The translations under genes and the position numbers were made by a program. The notes beneath the pieces are model-generated. The model searched no databases, was not told the DNA's origin, and saw nothing but the letters and a program-made list of their open reading frames with translations. A stretch of 64,000 nt of DNA from Acinetobacter guillouiae CIP 63.46 (GTDB lineage: Bacteria > Pseudomonadota > Gammaproteobacteria > Pseudomonadales > Moraxellaceae): positions 1,204,324 to 1,268,323 of the forward strand of contig NZ_KB849283.1 of NCBI RefSeq assembly GCF_000368145.1, given 5' to 3'. Below are positions 45,271 through 54,616 of this stretch, piece by piece. Position 1 is the first letter of the stretch. Each line of letters starts with the position of its first letter.

Positions 45271-46785
45271 TTAACGTAAATCCACAGGAAGTAAGTCTTC
45301 CGCAATATTTTGATAACACACAGGACGCATAAAGCGACGAATCGCCAGCGTGCCTACAGAGCTTGCACCAAAGTTTGTTGAAGCTGGATAGGGTCCGCCA
45401 TGAACCATGGCATCACATACCTCAACCCCAGTTGGGAAACTATTTGCAAGAATACGACCTGCTTTACGTTCCAGCACAGGCAGTAATTGACTTGCAACGT
45501 GATGATCTGCTTGATCAAGATGAAGCGTACAGGTAATCTGCCCCTCAAGGGACTTCGCCACGTGCATCAATTCAACGATATTTTTAACAATAACCACTAA
45601 ACCCAGCGGTCCAAATACTTCTTGTTCTAAGGTCTTATTTTCCAGCCATGCTTTGCCTGTTGTAACAAACAGATAAGGACTCGCATTACGCAAATCACTG
45701 CTTGAACTAAAGACTTCACTTACATCTGCTGTATTTGCCAAACGTTGTTGCCCTTCACGATAAGCCTCGGCAATCGCATCGGTTAACATAACCTGTGCTG
45801 GAACAGATTCAAGTGTTTTTACAACAGTTTGAATATATGCATCTGCTGCTAAACCTTCGATCAACACGGCGACCCCAGGATTGGTGCAGAATTGACCTGC
45901 GCCTAATGTCAATGATTCAGCCCAACCTTTGGCAATTTCAGCACCACGATTGGCAATCGCATTGGGCAAAATAAACATTGGATTGACAGAACCCAATTCA
46001 CCAAAGAACGGGATCGGTTCTGGACGTGCAACACAAAGATCATATAAAGCACGTCCACCACGCAACGAACCTGTAAATCCAACCGCTTTAATCAACGGAT
46101 GTTGTACTAAGCTTTGACCAACATCTAATGCTCCACCGTGGACTAAACTAAATACACCAGCGTGCAGTCCACATTTTTCAATCGCAGCATGAATCGCTTC
46201 AGCAACAATCTCCGCTGTACCTGGATGTGCCTCATGTCCTTTAACCACAACTGGACACCCTGCGGCCAATGCCGATGCTGTATCCCCGCCTGCTGTTGAA
46301 AATGCCAGCGGAAAATTTGATGCACCAAATACTGCAACTGGACCGATTGGGCGTTGCATCAAACGAATTTCTGGACGTGGCAGTGGCTTTCGATCCGCAA
46401 GTGCAACATCATGCCGGCGATCCAAAAATTCACCTTTCAAGATATGTGCAGCAAAAAGTCGCAGCTGCCCCACAGTGCGTCCACGTTCTCCTTCCAGTCG
46501 AGCCTTGGGCAACCCTGTTTCTTGGGTTCCAATCTGGGTAATCGCATCTGCTCGAGCTTCGATTTCATCAGCAATGACATTGAGAAAAGTCGCGCGCTGC
46601 TCAAGCGTTGAGTAACCATAAGTGCAAAAAGCATCTTCTGCCGCTTGGCACGCTTGATTGACAAGTTCACGATGACCGATAGAAAAACGAGATACTGAAC
46701 CATCAATAGGGTTATTGGTAAAAGTCTGATCAGTCGCAATCCACTTCCCTGCGATTAAGTGCTGACCATGTGGTTGAAAAGACAT
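45271..46785 (-). CDS. Alpha-ketoglutarate semialdehyde dehydrogenase-type ALDH
   Basis: This 504-residue aldehyde dehydrogenase belongs to the KGSADH (2,5-dioxovalerate dehydrogenase) branch. It has PIGPVAVFGASNFPLAFSTAGGDTASALAAGCPVVVKGHEAHPGT, FTGSLRGGRALYDL, FGELGSVNPMF with the catalytic Glu and LTLGAGQFCTNPG with the catalytic Cys. It would oxidise 2-oxoglutarate semialdehyde to 2-oxoglutarate, the last step of non-phosphorylative pentose pathways. An XylX-type dehydratase that makes this semialdehyde is encoded at 56393. The gene follows the ABC permease by 30 bp. Confidence 0.88.
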   Translation of the reverse strand: MSFQPHGQHLIAGKWIATDQTFTNNPIDGSVSRFSIGHRELVNQACQAAEDAFCTYGYSTLEQRATFLNVIADEIEARADAITQIGTQETGLPKARLEGERGRTVGQLRLFAAHILKGEFLDRRHDVALADRKPLPRPEIRLMQRPIGPVAVFGASNFPLAFSTAGGDTASALAAGCPVVVKGHEAHPGTAEIVAEAIHAAIEKCGLHAGVFSLVHGGALDVGQSLVQHPLIKAVGFTGSLRGGRALYDLCVARPEPIPFFGELGSVNPMFILPNAIANRGAEIAKGWAESLTLGAGQFCTNPGVAVLIEGLAADAYIQTVVKTLESVPAQVMLTDAIAEAYREGQQRLANTADVSEVFSSSSDLRNASPYLFVTTGKAWLENKTLEQEVFGPLGLVVIVKNIVELMHVAKSLEGQITCTLHLDQADHHVASQLLPVLERKAGRILANSFPTGVEVCDAMVHGGPYPASTNFGASSVGTLAIRRFMRPVCYQNIAEDLLPVDLR

Positions 46786-46815
46786 TGTGCTTGTTCCTCG
46801 ATCAAGTTGAGTAAA

Positions 46816-47814
46816 TTAACCAAAATAACGGACGCGGAAAGCATCAATCAGTACTGCAATAAAAATCATGATTCCTCCAATCATTCCGACATAAAAAGAA
46901 GGCACATTGATAATTGCAAGTCCGACCTGAATGATCGTGAGTAGCAATACACCACCCAATACGCCTTTCACATTGCCACGCCCACCAAATACACTGACAC
47001 CACCAATAATGGGTGCCGCAATCGCATAGAGTAGATAGCTTGAGCCTTGATTTGATGTAATTGCCATTTGCCATGAAGCCAGTAAGAATCCCGCAAGAGC
47101 AGCAAGAAACCCAGAAATGGTATAGGTCATAATCTTGATACGTTTCACTCGGATTCCCGCAGAGAGTGAAGCAGCAGGATTTCCACCTACAGCATAGATT
47201 GAACGACCCAAAACGGTATGTTTCAACATCACGCCAATAATCAACAACATGATCAAAAATACCACTGGCATTAATGGCCAAGTCCCGAGGGTTGCCTGTC
47301 CAATCCAAGTATAAGCTTCTGCAAAATTATTCAGCGTTTTGCCTTGCGTTAAGGCCAAAAGTGCACCTTGAAGGATGATCATCATTGCTAGGGTTTGGAT
47401 CAACGCAACCATTTTTAATTGGGTGATACACCAACCATTAAAGAACCCAATAAAAGTACCGACCAATAAGCCCAGTAAAATCGCGGCAAACCAAGGTAAT
47501 CCCCAATCAGAATAAGCAAGTGCACCTACAGCAGCGGAAAAACCTGCATTTGCTGGAATTGAAAGATCGATTTCAGCAATCAACAATGGCAATGCGACAG
47601 CCAAACCCAAAAGCCCTAAAACGGTTGCCTGCACCATGATATTTTGCAAATTAAACACGGTAAGAAAGTATTCATTAAATGCACCAAAAATGATGACCAA
47701 AGCGATCAACCAAATCCAGACCACGTTGTGGAGCACCCAACCTAAAATTTCGCGAGTATTTTTCTTTGCTGTAATGTTAGTGATCTTATTGTCTGCTGCT
47801 ATTTCATTACCCAT
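46816..47814 (-). CDS. Sugar ABC transporter permease (RbsC type)
   Basis: This 332-residue inner-membrane permease has about 8-10 helices and the RbsC-family loop GRSIYAVGGNPAASLSAGIRVKRIKIMTYTISGFLAALAG near residue 195 and GGVSVFGGRGNVKGVLGGV near 270. It would form the channel for a pentose or polyol with the ATPase and binding protein encoded just upstream. The order of binding protein, ATPase, permease is the common CUT2 arrangement. Confidence 0.92.
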   Translation of the reverse strand: MGNEIAADNKITNITAKKNTREILGWVLHNVVWIWLIALVIIFGAFNEYFLTVFNLQNIMVQATVLGLLGLAVALPLLIAEIDLSIPANAGFSAAVGALAYSDWGLPWFAAILLGLLVGTFIGFFNGWCITQLKMVALIQTLAMMIILQGALLALTQGKTLNNFAEAYTWIGQATLGTWPLMPVVFLIMLLIIGVMLKHTVLGRSIYAVGGNPAASLSAGIRVKRIKIMTYTISGFLAALAGFLLASWQMAITSNQGSSYLLYAIAAPIIGGVSVFGGRGNVKGVLGGVLLLTIIQVGLAIINVPSFYVGMIGGIMIFIAVLIDAFRVRYFG

Positions 47815-47863
47815 TGCATCTCTCCTTACTCATTGCATCTATCCTTATTATTGTCTCGTGACA

Positions 47864-49378
47864 TCACGCCTGAACGGATGCACGTAGACGGTCGACGGTA
47901 ATCTCCTGCCCCGTCAATGTTTCTTTTACAGTCCCTTGATCAAAAATACACACGCGATCGACCACACGAACCAATTCGTCCATATCGGTTGAAACAATGA
48001 TGACCGCAACACCAGCACGACTAAGTTCATCAATGATGCGCAATACATCTTGTTTCACCCCAATATCAATTCCACGTGTCGGTTCATCCACCATCAACAA
48101 TCGTGGCTTTGCTGCCAACACTCGTCCTAAACACACTTTTTGTTGATTACCACCACTCAATGTATCCACTGCATATTCAGCATTGGGGGCTTTCACCCCC
48201 ATTGCGTTAAAATAATGCTGAATCACCGAATCCTCTGCCTGTTGATCGATAAATCCCAATTTTGAGCGTTGTGATAAAGAAGAAAGCGCAATATTCGATC
48301 CAATCGACATCTGTCCTACAGCCCCATCATGACGACGATCATCAGAAAGATAAGCAATTCCCATATCAAAGGCTTCATGTGGAGATGTTGCTAAAGCTTG
48401 CGCATCTTCGCCATGCATTGAGATTGAGCCTTTTGCAGGATGCAATCCAAAGATTGCCCGAGCAATTTCTTTTGCACCTGCGCCAGGCAAACCTGTAAAT
48501 CCAATCACTTCGCCTGGACCAATGTTCAGTTGTTGCAAGGCCAAATCTTTGCCATATATATTTTTTAAACAAACAGCAGGGATTTGACCGGTGTAATCAC
48601 ATCGCTCCCGTTGAAAAAGCGCAAGGTCTCTCCCGATCACCAACTCAGTCAGTTGTTCAGCACTCATGTTACTCACATTGTCAGAACCACCTGCCAAACT
48701 GCCATCACGTAATACAGTCACCGCATCACAAATTTCAAGAATTTCATCGTTGTAGTGTGAGATAAAGATAAACGTTACCCCCGTAGCTTTTAATTTATGC
48801 ATAAAATCAAATAACTGACGGCGATCAGCAACAGTTAATGCCGCTGTTGGCTCATCTAAAATAATCACCCGACCACCAGAGAACATCGCCCGTAGAATAT
48901 TTAACTTACGTCGTGCCACCGCATTTAAATGCCCTGCTAGCGCTTTGGCATCGATATTGGTTCCTTCAAGCATGCGACTTGCATTGCCACATAAAGTTTT
49001 CCAATCGATAAAACCTTTTTTATTCGGCCAGATACCCAGCATCAGGTTTTCTTCTGCGGTCATGTTGTCAATGATCATTGGCTCTTGTGTCACCAAGAAA
49101 ACCCCAGCGGCTTCCATTGCTTTGACATCAACATGCTCAAGTACACGACCATTTAAAATAATTCGCCCAGATGTAGGGGTGACTTGTCCCGAAATGATGC
49201 CAACCAATGTGGATTTACCTGCACCGTTTTCACCCAGCAAGCCATGAATAGAACCTTTACGAATTTCAACCGTGACACCGCGTAGTGCTTGAACCACACC
49301 ATAACTTTTGGTCACGTTCTCAATGCTTAGGATCTTCTCATTAATTGCCTTATCAATATTCCGTTCATGTAATCCCAT
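47864..49378 (-). CDS. Sugar ABC transporter ATPase (RbsA type, duplicated)
   Basis: Starting at 49378, behind GAGAG, the 504-residue protein has two ABC domains, as usual for CUT2 importers. The first has Walker A GLLGENGAGKST near residue 45 and Walker B VIILDEPTAAL. Its signature motif is degenerate (NAVARRKLNILRAM in place of LSxGxxQ). The second has TGLPGAGAKEIARAIFG as a degenerate Walker A, the signature LSGGNQQKVCLGR and LLMVDEPTRGID. This asymmetry resembles other sugar CUT2 ATPases, but the weak first signature is notable. Confidence 0.9.
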   Translation of the reverse strand: MGLHERNIDKAINEKILSIENVTKSYGVVQALRGVTVEIRKGSIHGLLGENGAGKSTLVGIISGQVTPTSGRIILNGRVLEHVDVKAMEAAGVFLVTQEPMIIDNMTAEENLMLGIWPNKKGFIDWKTLCGNASRMLEGTNIDAKALAGHLNAVARRKLNILRAMFSGGRVIILDEPTAALTVADRRQLFDFMHKLKATGVTFIFISHYNDEILEICDAVTVLRDGSLAGGSDNVSNMSAEQLTELVIGRDLALFQRERCDYTGQIPAVCLKNIYGKDLALQQLNIGPGEVIGFTGLPGAGAKEIARAIFGLHPAKGSISMHGEDAQALATSPHEAFDMGIAYLSDDRRHDGAVGQMSIGSNIALSSLSQRSKLGFIDQQAEDSVIQHYFNAMGVKAPNAEYAVDTLSGGNQQKVCLGRVLAAKPRLLMVDEPTRGIDIGVKQDVLRIIDELSRAGVAVIIVSTDMDELVRVVDRVCIFDQGTVKETLTGQEITVDRLRASVQA

Positions 49379-49439
49379 TTTTTCTCTCAACATTGCTTAT
49401 TTGTCATCACTGGAACAAGTCTGCTTTACTCAATGCGAA

Positions 49440-50549
49440 TTAAGCATAGGGAATGCCCCAATCCTTCTCAGCTACTGCCCCCCAATGTCTTGCATCACTA
49501 GCATTGTCCTTATTGATGACAAAAGCAGGAATAATCAGTGTTGGTCCTGTTTTACCTTTTACGATGACGCCCTTTTCCCAAAAGTACTTGGTGTTTTGGT
49601 ATTCACCCAAAGGCACTTCTGTATTCTTCAATGAATGCTTGGTTAGCATTTCAACCGCAATCTCACCATAAGCGATTGGGTCTTGAGATACACATGCATC
49701 CATATAGCCTTCCTGAATCCATTTCAAAGCAATTGGCTCACCATCAATCGTCACAAAAATAACATGGCCTTCCTCACCGACCTTCTTCCAACGATTTCTT
49801 TGTTGCAATGCAGTCGCAATACCGCGTGCAGGAGAGTCAGAAGGTGCATGTACTGCATCTAGATCAGGATGCTCAGATAAGGTAGATAAAGTTACCGCCA
49901 GCATTTTTTCCAGTTGCCCTTCAGTCGGTCGAGACAAATAGGTAATTTCTGGGTATTTCGCAAAAACTGAATCCATGCCTTCTTTACGTAAACGCCATGC
50001 CACAGAAGCCAAAGCACCAAAACAATTTAAGACTTTACCTTTTGGCTTTCCGTACTTTTTGACCAAACGACTTACAATTTCCTCAGCAGCAATGACACCG
50101 CCTTGAAAATTATCAAAACTTACAGTAATTGCGACATCACCACCATCCGCAGGCGTATCGATGATACCGACAGGAATTTTTTGCTGGTTATAGCGCTGGA
50201 TGGCAGAAACAATCGCCTGACTGTCTATTGAATCTGAAATAATTGCAGATGGTTTTGATAAGAGTAAGCTCTGCCACTGCTCAAGCTGACGGGTACTGTC
50301 AAAGTTTGCATTGGTGGCTTGAAACTCGCCTGAGTTGGCTTGCACCGCACGTTTAACAGCTTCTTCCTGAATCACAAAAAAGTAGTAATCAAGACTTTTA
50401 TTGGAATATGGAATTGAAAGACGAGTTGCGGTTGATGTAGAACGACTACATCCTATAAGCCCTCCCCCCAAACTCAGTCCTATACCTGCTGCAACTGCGC
50501 TTTTAAATAGATTACGGCGGGTTATTCCGCCCTGATTTGATTTTGTCAT
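49440..50549 (-). CDS. Tat-exported lipoprotein sugar-binding protein
   Basis: This 369-residue periplasmic-binding protein of the ribose type 1 family serves the adjacent ABC importer. Its N terminus is a twin-arginine signal, GITRRNLFKS with Arg11-Arg12, a moderately hydrophobic stretch and lipobox LIGC (Cys34). It should therefore be exported folded by Tat and then lipidated. Downstream, SKPSAIISDSIDSQAIVSAIQRYNQQKIPVGIIDTP and the DLDAVHAPSDSPARGIATALQQ block are typical of binding proteins. Tat-dependent CUT2 receptors are uncommon, and two tat operons flank this island. A TAGTAATACTA operator-like site lies 35 bp upstream. Confidence 0.88.
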   Translation of the reverse strand: MTKSNQGGITRRNLFKSAVAAGIGLSLGGGLIGCSRSTSTATRLSIPYSNKSLDYYFFVIQEEAVKRAVQANSGEFQATNANFDSTRQLEQWQSLLLSKPSAIISDSIDSQAIVSAIQRYNQQKIPVGIIDTPADGGDVAITVSFDNFQGGVIAAEEIVSRLVKKYGKPKGKVLNCFGALASVAWRLRKEGMDSVFAKYPEITYLSRPTEGQLEKMLAVTLSTLSEHPDLDAVHAPSDSPARGIATALQQRNRWKKVGEEGHVIFVTIDGEPIALKWIQEGYMDACVSQDPIAYGEIAVEMLTKHSLKNTEVPLGEYQNTKYFWEKGVIVKGKTGPTLIIPAFVINKDNASDARHWGAVAEKDWGIPYA

Positions 50550-50583
50550 TGGAATATCTCCTTTATTCCTTATTTATTAAATC

Positions 50584-50594
50584 TAGTAATACTA
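50584..50594. promoter_or_regulatory. RpiR operator candidate before the ABC genes
   Basis: TAGTAATACTA is a perfect 5-1-5 palindrome, 35 bp upstream of the binding-protein start in the 242-bp gap after rpiA. The same palindrome recurs at the other control regions of the island. Confidence 0.55.
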
Positions 50595-50778
50595 CATTTT
50601 TAATTAAACTGTCAATAACATCCCATGCAGAATATTTAAAAAATAATCTTTAGATACAATAAATAGATACTTAAAATTAAACAATAAAAGCTTAAATATA
50701 TAATAAACACGGATATTTAAGAGAAATATCAACCATTTTATTCTGGTAAATCGATTTTAGTTTTATAACAATAAAATA

Positions 50779-50789
50779 TAGTTTTACTA
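50779..50789. promoter_or_regulatory. Degenerate RpiR operator candidate
   Basis: TAGTTTTACTA differs from TAGTA-N-TACTA at one position and extends to a longer TATAGTTTTACTATA palindrome. It lies just past the rpiA stop codon, so it may be a second upstream site for the ABC promoter. Confidence 0.35.
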
Positions 50790-50791
50790 TA

Positions 50792-51505
50792 TTATCGCAT
50801 TTTTACGTAAGAGGTTCCATCAAAACACGCCACCACCATCCCCACCGCTTCACGAGTAAACAGACCATTTTCGACCACACCCGGAATTCGATTGAGCTCA
50901 ATCTCTAATGGTGATGGATCTTTGATTATTGGCCCACAATGGCAGTCTAGAATAAAATGACCACTGTCTGTCACGACGGGTTGCCCATCACGCATTCGAC
51001 GTTCAATCCGTATATTGTCAATACCATGTTCTGCAAGTACACGTTCAACCATTGCTAAGGTTTGCTTCCATGCAAATTGCACCACCTCAACTGGAAGCGG
51101 AAAGCCACCCAAACAATCGACAATCTTGGTTTCATCACAAATACAGATCATTTGTTTAGAAGCGTGTGCGATGATCTTCTCCCAAAGCAAACAAGCACCA
51201 CCACCTTTGATCATATTAAACTGGTGATCAACTTCATCTGGACCATCAATGGTCAGATCAATTTCACCGATCTCATTGGGATCCGTGATTTCAATCCCCA
51301 CCTGTTGTGCCACCTCAATGGTTGAACGAGAAGTGGTGGTACACGTCAGGGTTAATCCATGTTCTCGGATGTGTGCACCCAACTCTCGAACAAAAAAATG
51401 CGACGTCGTTCCAGAACCTAAGCCCAATTTCATACCATCATGGATAAAATCCTGAATTACTCGGCGTCCTGCTACTTTTTTTGCTTCATCCTGTTGATTA
51501 CTCAT
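50792..51505 (-). CDS. rpiA: Ribose-5-phosphate isomerase A
   Basis: This 237-residue enzyme has the RpiA motifs GLGSGTTSHFFVREL near residue 28, TIDGPDEVD near 86 (usual form DGADE) and KGGGACLLWEKIIA near 100. It interconverts ribulose-5-phosphate and ribose-5-phosphate, channelling pentitol carbon into the pentose phosphate pathway. Being embedded between rpiR and the ABC genes it is probably a pathway-specific copy; a housekeeping rpiA is expected elsewhere in the genome. The small motif change (Ala to Pro in DGADE) might reflect altered substrate preference, which is inference. Confidence 0.92.
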   Translation of the reverse strand: MSNQQDEAKKVAGRRVIQDFIHDGMKLGLGSGTTSHFFVRELGAHIREHGLTLTCTTTSRSTIEVAQQVGIEITDPNEIGEIDLTIDGPDEVDHQFNMIKGGGACLLWEKIIAHASKQMICICDETKIVDCLGGFPLPVEVVQFAWKQTLAMVERVLAEHGIDNIRIERRMRDGQPVVTDSGHFILDCHCGPIIKDPSPLEIELNRIPGVVENGLFTREAVGMVVACFDGTSYVKMR

Positions 51506-51552
51506 TCAGTACTCCTGTTACTTACGCAGCTTCACTGCTACTTTTTAATTGA

Positions 51553-52392
51553 TCAAATCTTGTCCGTGTGCCATAAATCAAGCGCCGGCAATTGATCAGG
51601 AAATTGACTACCACTTGCGATTGCAATGGCAGTGACTAACATATTGGTCACCAGATGATGGTTCAGGCGTGAAGCCAACGGCGTCATAAGCTCGGTATGC
51701 TCATAAGGCTGCACAGCAATCAGCACATCTGAAATCTGTGCCAATGGACTATCATGTGCCGTAATCGAAACCACTTTCGCACCACGTTTACGGGCAATGC
51801 TGGCAATCTCGACCATTTTTCGCGTATGTCCAGACTGCGAATAAATCAAAATAACTTCTTCAGGTCTGGCACTATCGGCATGAATACGTTGGTGCTTTGT
51901 ACCAAGCAAGGCCTGACAGCGGATACCCAGTCGTTGAAATTTATGTTCTGCATCCACAGCATTGATTTCAGACATTCCTGTGGCATAAATGCCAACCCAA
52001 TTTGCCGCTTGTAGGCAACCTGCTCCCGCCGTGATTTGCTCTGGCACTAAATCTTCAGCCAAGCGCTGAATTGCATTCAGTGAATTACGACAGGTTTTCC
52101 GCACAATATTTTCAATACTGTCATTGGGAATAATTTGCTCATAAGCAAATGGTGCAGATGGCACTAAGCTCTGCGCCAACTGAAGTTTTAAATCCTGATA
52201 ACCCTCAAAACCAAAACGGCGGCAAAAGCGCATAATGGTTGGATCACTAACAGAACAGACTTCAGACAGACTCGCCATACTCATCTGAATCACTTCAGAT
52301 GGTGATGTCACCACAAAATCAGCCACACGTCGTTCAGCACGATGCATGTTTTCACTTTCTTGAAGAATCCGCTGTAACAAACTGACGGTCAT
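51553..52392 (-). CDS. RpiR-family regulator
   Basis: This 279-residue regulator has the RpiR N-terminal helix-turn-helix (residues about 1-80: SMASLSEVCSVSDPTIMRFCRRFGFEGYQDLKLQLAQSL) and a C-terminal SIS sugar-phosphate-binding domain (about 120-265: GIYATGMSEINAVDAEHKFQRLG and ILIYSQSGHTRKMVEIASIARKRGAKVVSITAHDSPLA). It sits in the operon it probably controls, sensing a pathway sugar phosphate. Its candidate binding site is the TAGTA-N-TACTA palindrome found at 50584, 56154 and 56347. Confidence 0.93.
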   Translation of the reverse strand: MTVSLLQRILQESENMHRAERRVADFVVTSPSEVIQMSMASLSEVCSVSDPTIMRFCRRFGFEGYQDLKLQLAQSLVPSAPFAYEQIIPNDSIENIVRKTCRNSLNAIQRLAEDLVPEQITAGAGCLQAANWVGIYATGMSEINAVDAEHKFQRLGIRCQALLGTKHQRIHADSARPEEVILIYSQSGHTRKMVEIASIARKRGAKVVSITAHDSPLAQISDVLIAVQPYEHTELMTPLASRLNHHLVTNMLVTAIAIASGSQFPDQLPALDLWHTDKI

Positions 52393-52431
52393 ACCACTAC
52401 ACTCCTAGCCGCCACCTGACAGCACATCAAA

Positions 52432-53079
52432 TCAAACTTGTAATAAATCTGCCAAACGACTTAAGCGTTGCTTGGCAGAAATTTCCACCTCTGGGCCACC
52501 GCCCCAAGGTACAACAAAAAAAGGCACATCGGCACCCACTGCGGCTTGTTGATCAATGGGTGTATCACCAACATAAGCCCAACCACCAGAAACCAAATTC
52601 ATCGCGTCCGCCACAGCCAACAAATGTTTTGGATCTGGTTTACAGGCAGGTACCGCATCCGCACCTAAGGCCACATCAAATAATTCAGATAAGCCCAATT
52701 GCTGCAACACTTTAGCAGTGATTGCATGGGTTTTGTTGGTACAAATGCCCAATTTTATCCCAGCCGATTTTAACGCCTCAAGATCTTCACGTACGTGTGG
52801 AAAAATTCGGGTATGCCCCGCAGGATTGGCCAGATACGCCTGTTGGTAACATTGTAGAGTTTGCTGTAATGTTACTTCGTCATAGGCAACATCCAATTCA
52901 TCTAAAATATCGATAATCAGCCGACGTGGACCATTGCCAAGAAATTTTTCAACAAAATGCGCCTCAAGCTTGGGCCAACCATTTTGAGCAAAGCCAATAT
53001 TTAAAGCCTCCGCAATATCAGGCGCACTATCAATTAGCGTACCATCTAAATCAAAGATAAATGCAGAATAAGCAGTCAT
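52432..53079 (-). CDS. gph: HAD phosphatase, phosphoglycolate phosphatase-like
   Basis: The start at 53079 follows CAGGAG and gives 215 residues; upstream codons are dropped. HAD motif I is FIFDLDGTLIDSAPDIAEAL, motif II lies in GICTNKTHAI, and motif III-IV comprise KPDPKHLLAVADAM and WAYVGDTPID. It resembles Gph, which dephosphorylates 2-phosphoglycolate. In this operon it may instead remove a stray sugar or polyol phosphate, or handle a C2 product of pentose breakdown. It sits 16 bp after xylB. HAD class certain, substrate not. Confidence 0.83.
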   Translation of the reverse strand: MTAYSAFIFDLDGTLIDSAPDIAEALNIGFAQNGWPKLEAHFVEKFLGNGPRRLIIDILDELDVAYDEVTLQQTLQCYQQAYLANPAGHTRIFPHVREDLEALKSAGIKLGICTNKTHAITAKVLQQLGLSELFDVALGADAVPACKPDPKHLLAVADAMNLVSGGWAYVGDTPIDQQAAVGADVPFFVVPWGGGPEVEISAKQRLSRLADLLQV

Positions 53080-53095
53080 AAAAAACTCCTGAGAA

Positions 53096-54613
53096 TTATT
53101 GGTCAAAAATTGGAGAACTTAACGCGGTAAGCGTTTGCCCCAATACGGGATAGAGACTGCGATACATTTCATGCGCTTGTGCATACACCTCAGCGACTGC
53201 CAAATTTGGCTGTTCTCTAGAAATTGCCCGAAAGTTTTTGATTGCACTTTGTGCATCGGGCCAAACCCCCATTGCCAAGCCAGCAACCAATGCAGCACCA
53301 AAGGCGGCACCTTCAGCAGCACCATCGGTCGTCACCACCTCACAACCAAATACATCGGCCTGAATTTGTCGCCAAAGAGTAGACTTTGCACCACCCCCAG
53401 AAGCTTTAATCACATGCTTTTCAATCCCTAATGGCTGCATTAAGGAATACATATCCGCCAAGGCATGCACCACCCCTTCCATCACAGACCGAGCAACATC
53501 ACCACAATCATGTCGTGCAGTGAGACCGATAAGCGCGCCACGCGCTTTAGGGTCGGCATGAGGGCAACGCTCGCCATACAGATAAGGTAAAAACAATAAG
53601 CCCTTTGCACCCGCCCTACTCGCTGTTGCTTTGGCGACAATTTGCTCAAATGAAAGATGTTGCCCGTCAGCAATATGACAAAAATTCTCACGGAACCAAT
53701 TCATTGCACTGCCAGCATTGAGAGAGACACCCATACAATGCCATTTATCAGCAGCCACATTGCAGAAAACCTGCAAACGACCTTTTGGGTTTTCTTGTGC
53801 TGTATCTAAGGCAGCAGCGAGAATCCCACCTGTACCAAGTGTGGTTTGCAGTTCACCCGGCTCAATCACACCTGAACCAAAAGTCTGAATTACCGAATCC
53901 CCACCCCCACCCGCAACAGGTAATCCCTCTGGAAGACCGAAGAGTACTGCACCTGCTGCTGAGACGTGTCCTGAAATCACTTGTGATTCAAATACCGGTG
54001 GGAGTATTTCAGGATTAATTCCTATCTTTTCGATTAAATCCGTGGCCCATTGTCGCGAACGCACATCAAACAAGCCTGTGCCAGAAGCATCAGAAACCTC
54101 AGTGGCAATCACCCCAGTCAGACGTAAACGCAAATAATCTTTCGGGTTCAACATGCTACGCATACGCGCAAATAGTTCAGGCTCGTGGCGTTGCATCCAA
54201 AGAATTTTGCCACCTGTATAGCCCACCAACATTCTGTTATTGGTTGCCGCAAGTAATCCATCCAACCCACCAGCAGCCACGACAATATCATCACATTCAG
54301 CTTGATTACGTTGATCATTCCATAAAATGGCTGGGCGTAAAACTTGCTGTGAAGCATCAAGTGGAACCAAGCCATGCATCTGCCCAGACAAGCCAATACA
54401 CAATATTTGCACTGGAGGCGCTTTGGCCAATGCTCCTGCGACAGCCTGACGTGCACCCTCCACCCACAATTCAGGATCTTGCTCCGTCCAACCTGGTCGA
54501 GGTCTAGACAATGGATAAGTTGCGATATCGGCTGAAACAACTTTTCCTTCAATATCGATCAATAAAGCCTTACATCCTGAAGTTCCTATATCTATCCCTA
54601 GAAGTACTTGCAT
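53096..54613 (-). CDS. xylB: Xylulokinase
   Basis: This 505-residue FGGY kinase has the ATP/phosphate loop GIDIGTSGCKALLID at the N terminus, the xylulokinase-type GLSGQMHGLVPLD near residue 78, ILWNDQRNQ near 92 and the C-terminal ASGGGAKSTLWRQIQADVF. It phosphorylates D-xylulose to xylulose-5-phosphate, the entry to the pentose phosphate pathway for the product of the xylitol dehydrogenase-like enzyme. It is the second gene of the operon, 3 bp after the aldehyde dehydrogenase stop. Confidence 0.92.
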   Translation of the reverse strand: MQVLLGIDIGTSGCKALLIDIEGKVVSADIATYPLSRPRPGWTEQDPELWVEGARQAVAGALAKAPPVQILCIGLSGQMHGLVPLDASQQVLRPAILWNDQRNQAECDDIVVAAGGLDGLLAATNNRMLVGYTGGKILWMQRHEPELFARMRSMLNPKDYLRLRLTGVIATEVSDASGTGLFDVRSRQWATDLIEKIGINPEILPPVFESQVISGHVSAAGAVLFGLPEGLPVAGGGGDSVIQTFGSGVIEPGELQTTLGTGGILAAALDTAQENPKGRLQVFCNVAADKWHCMGVSLNAGSAMNWFRENFCHIADGQHLSFEQIVAKATASRAGAKGLLFLPYLYGERCPHADPKARGALIGLTARHDCGDVARSVMEGVVHALADMYSLMQPLGIEKHVIKASGGGAKSTLWRQIQADVFGCEVVTTDGAAEGAAFGAALVAGLAMGVWPDAQSAIKNFRAISREQPNLAVAEVYAQAHEMYRSLYPVLGQTLTALSSPIFDQ

Positions 54614-54616
54614 AAA

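Noticed and set aside
47136-47308. Alternative frame within the ABC permease with many Cys and Trp residues
   Set aside because: It overlaps a well-conserved permease in another frame and has atypical composition with no membrane or domain logic.
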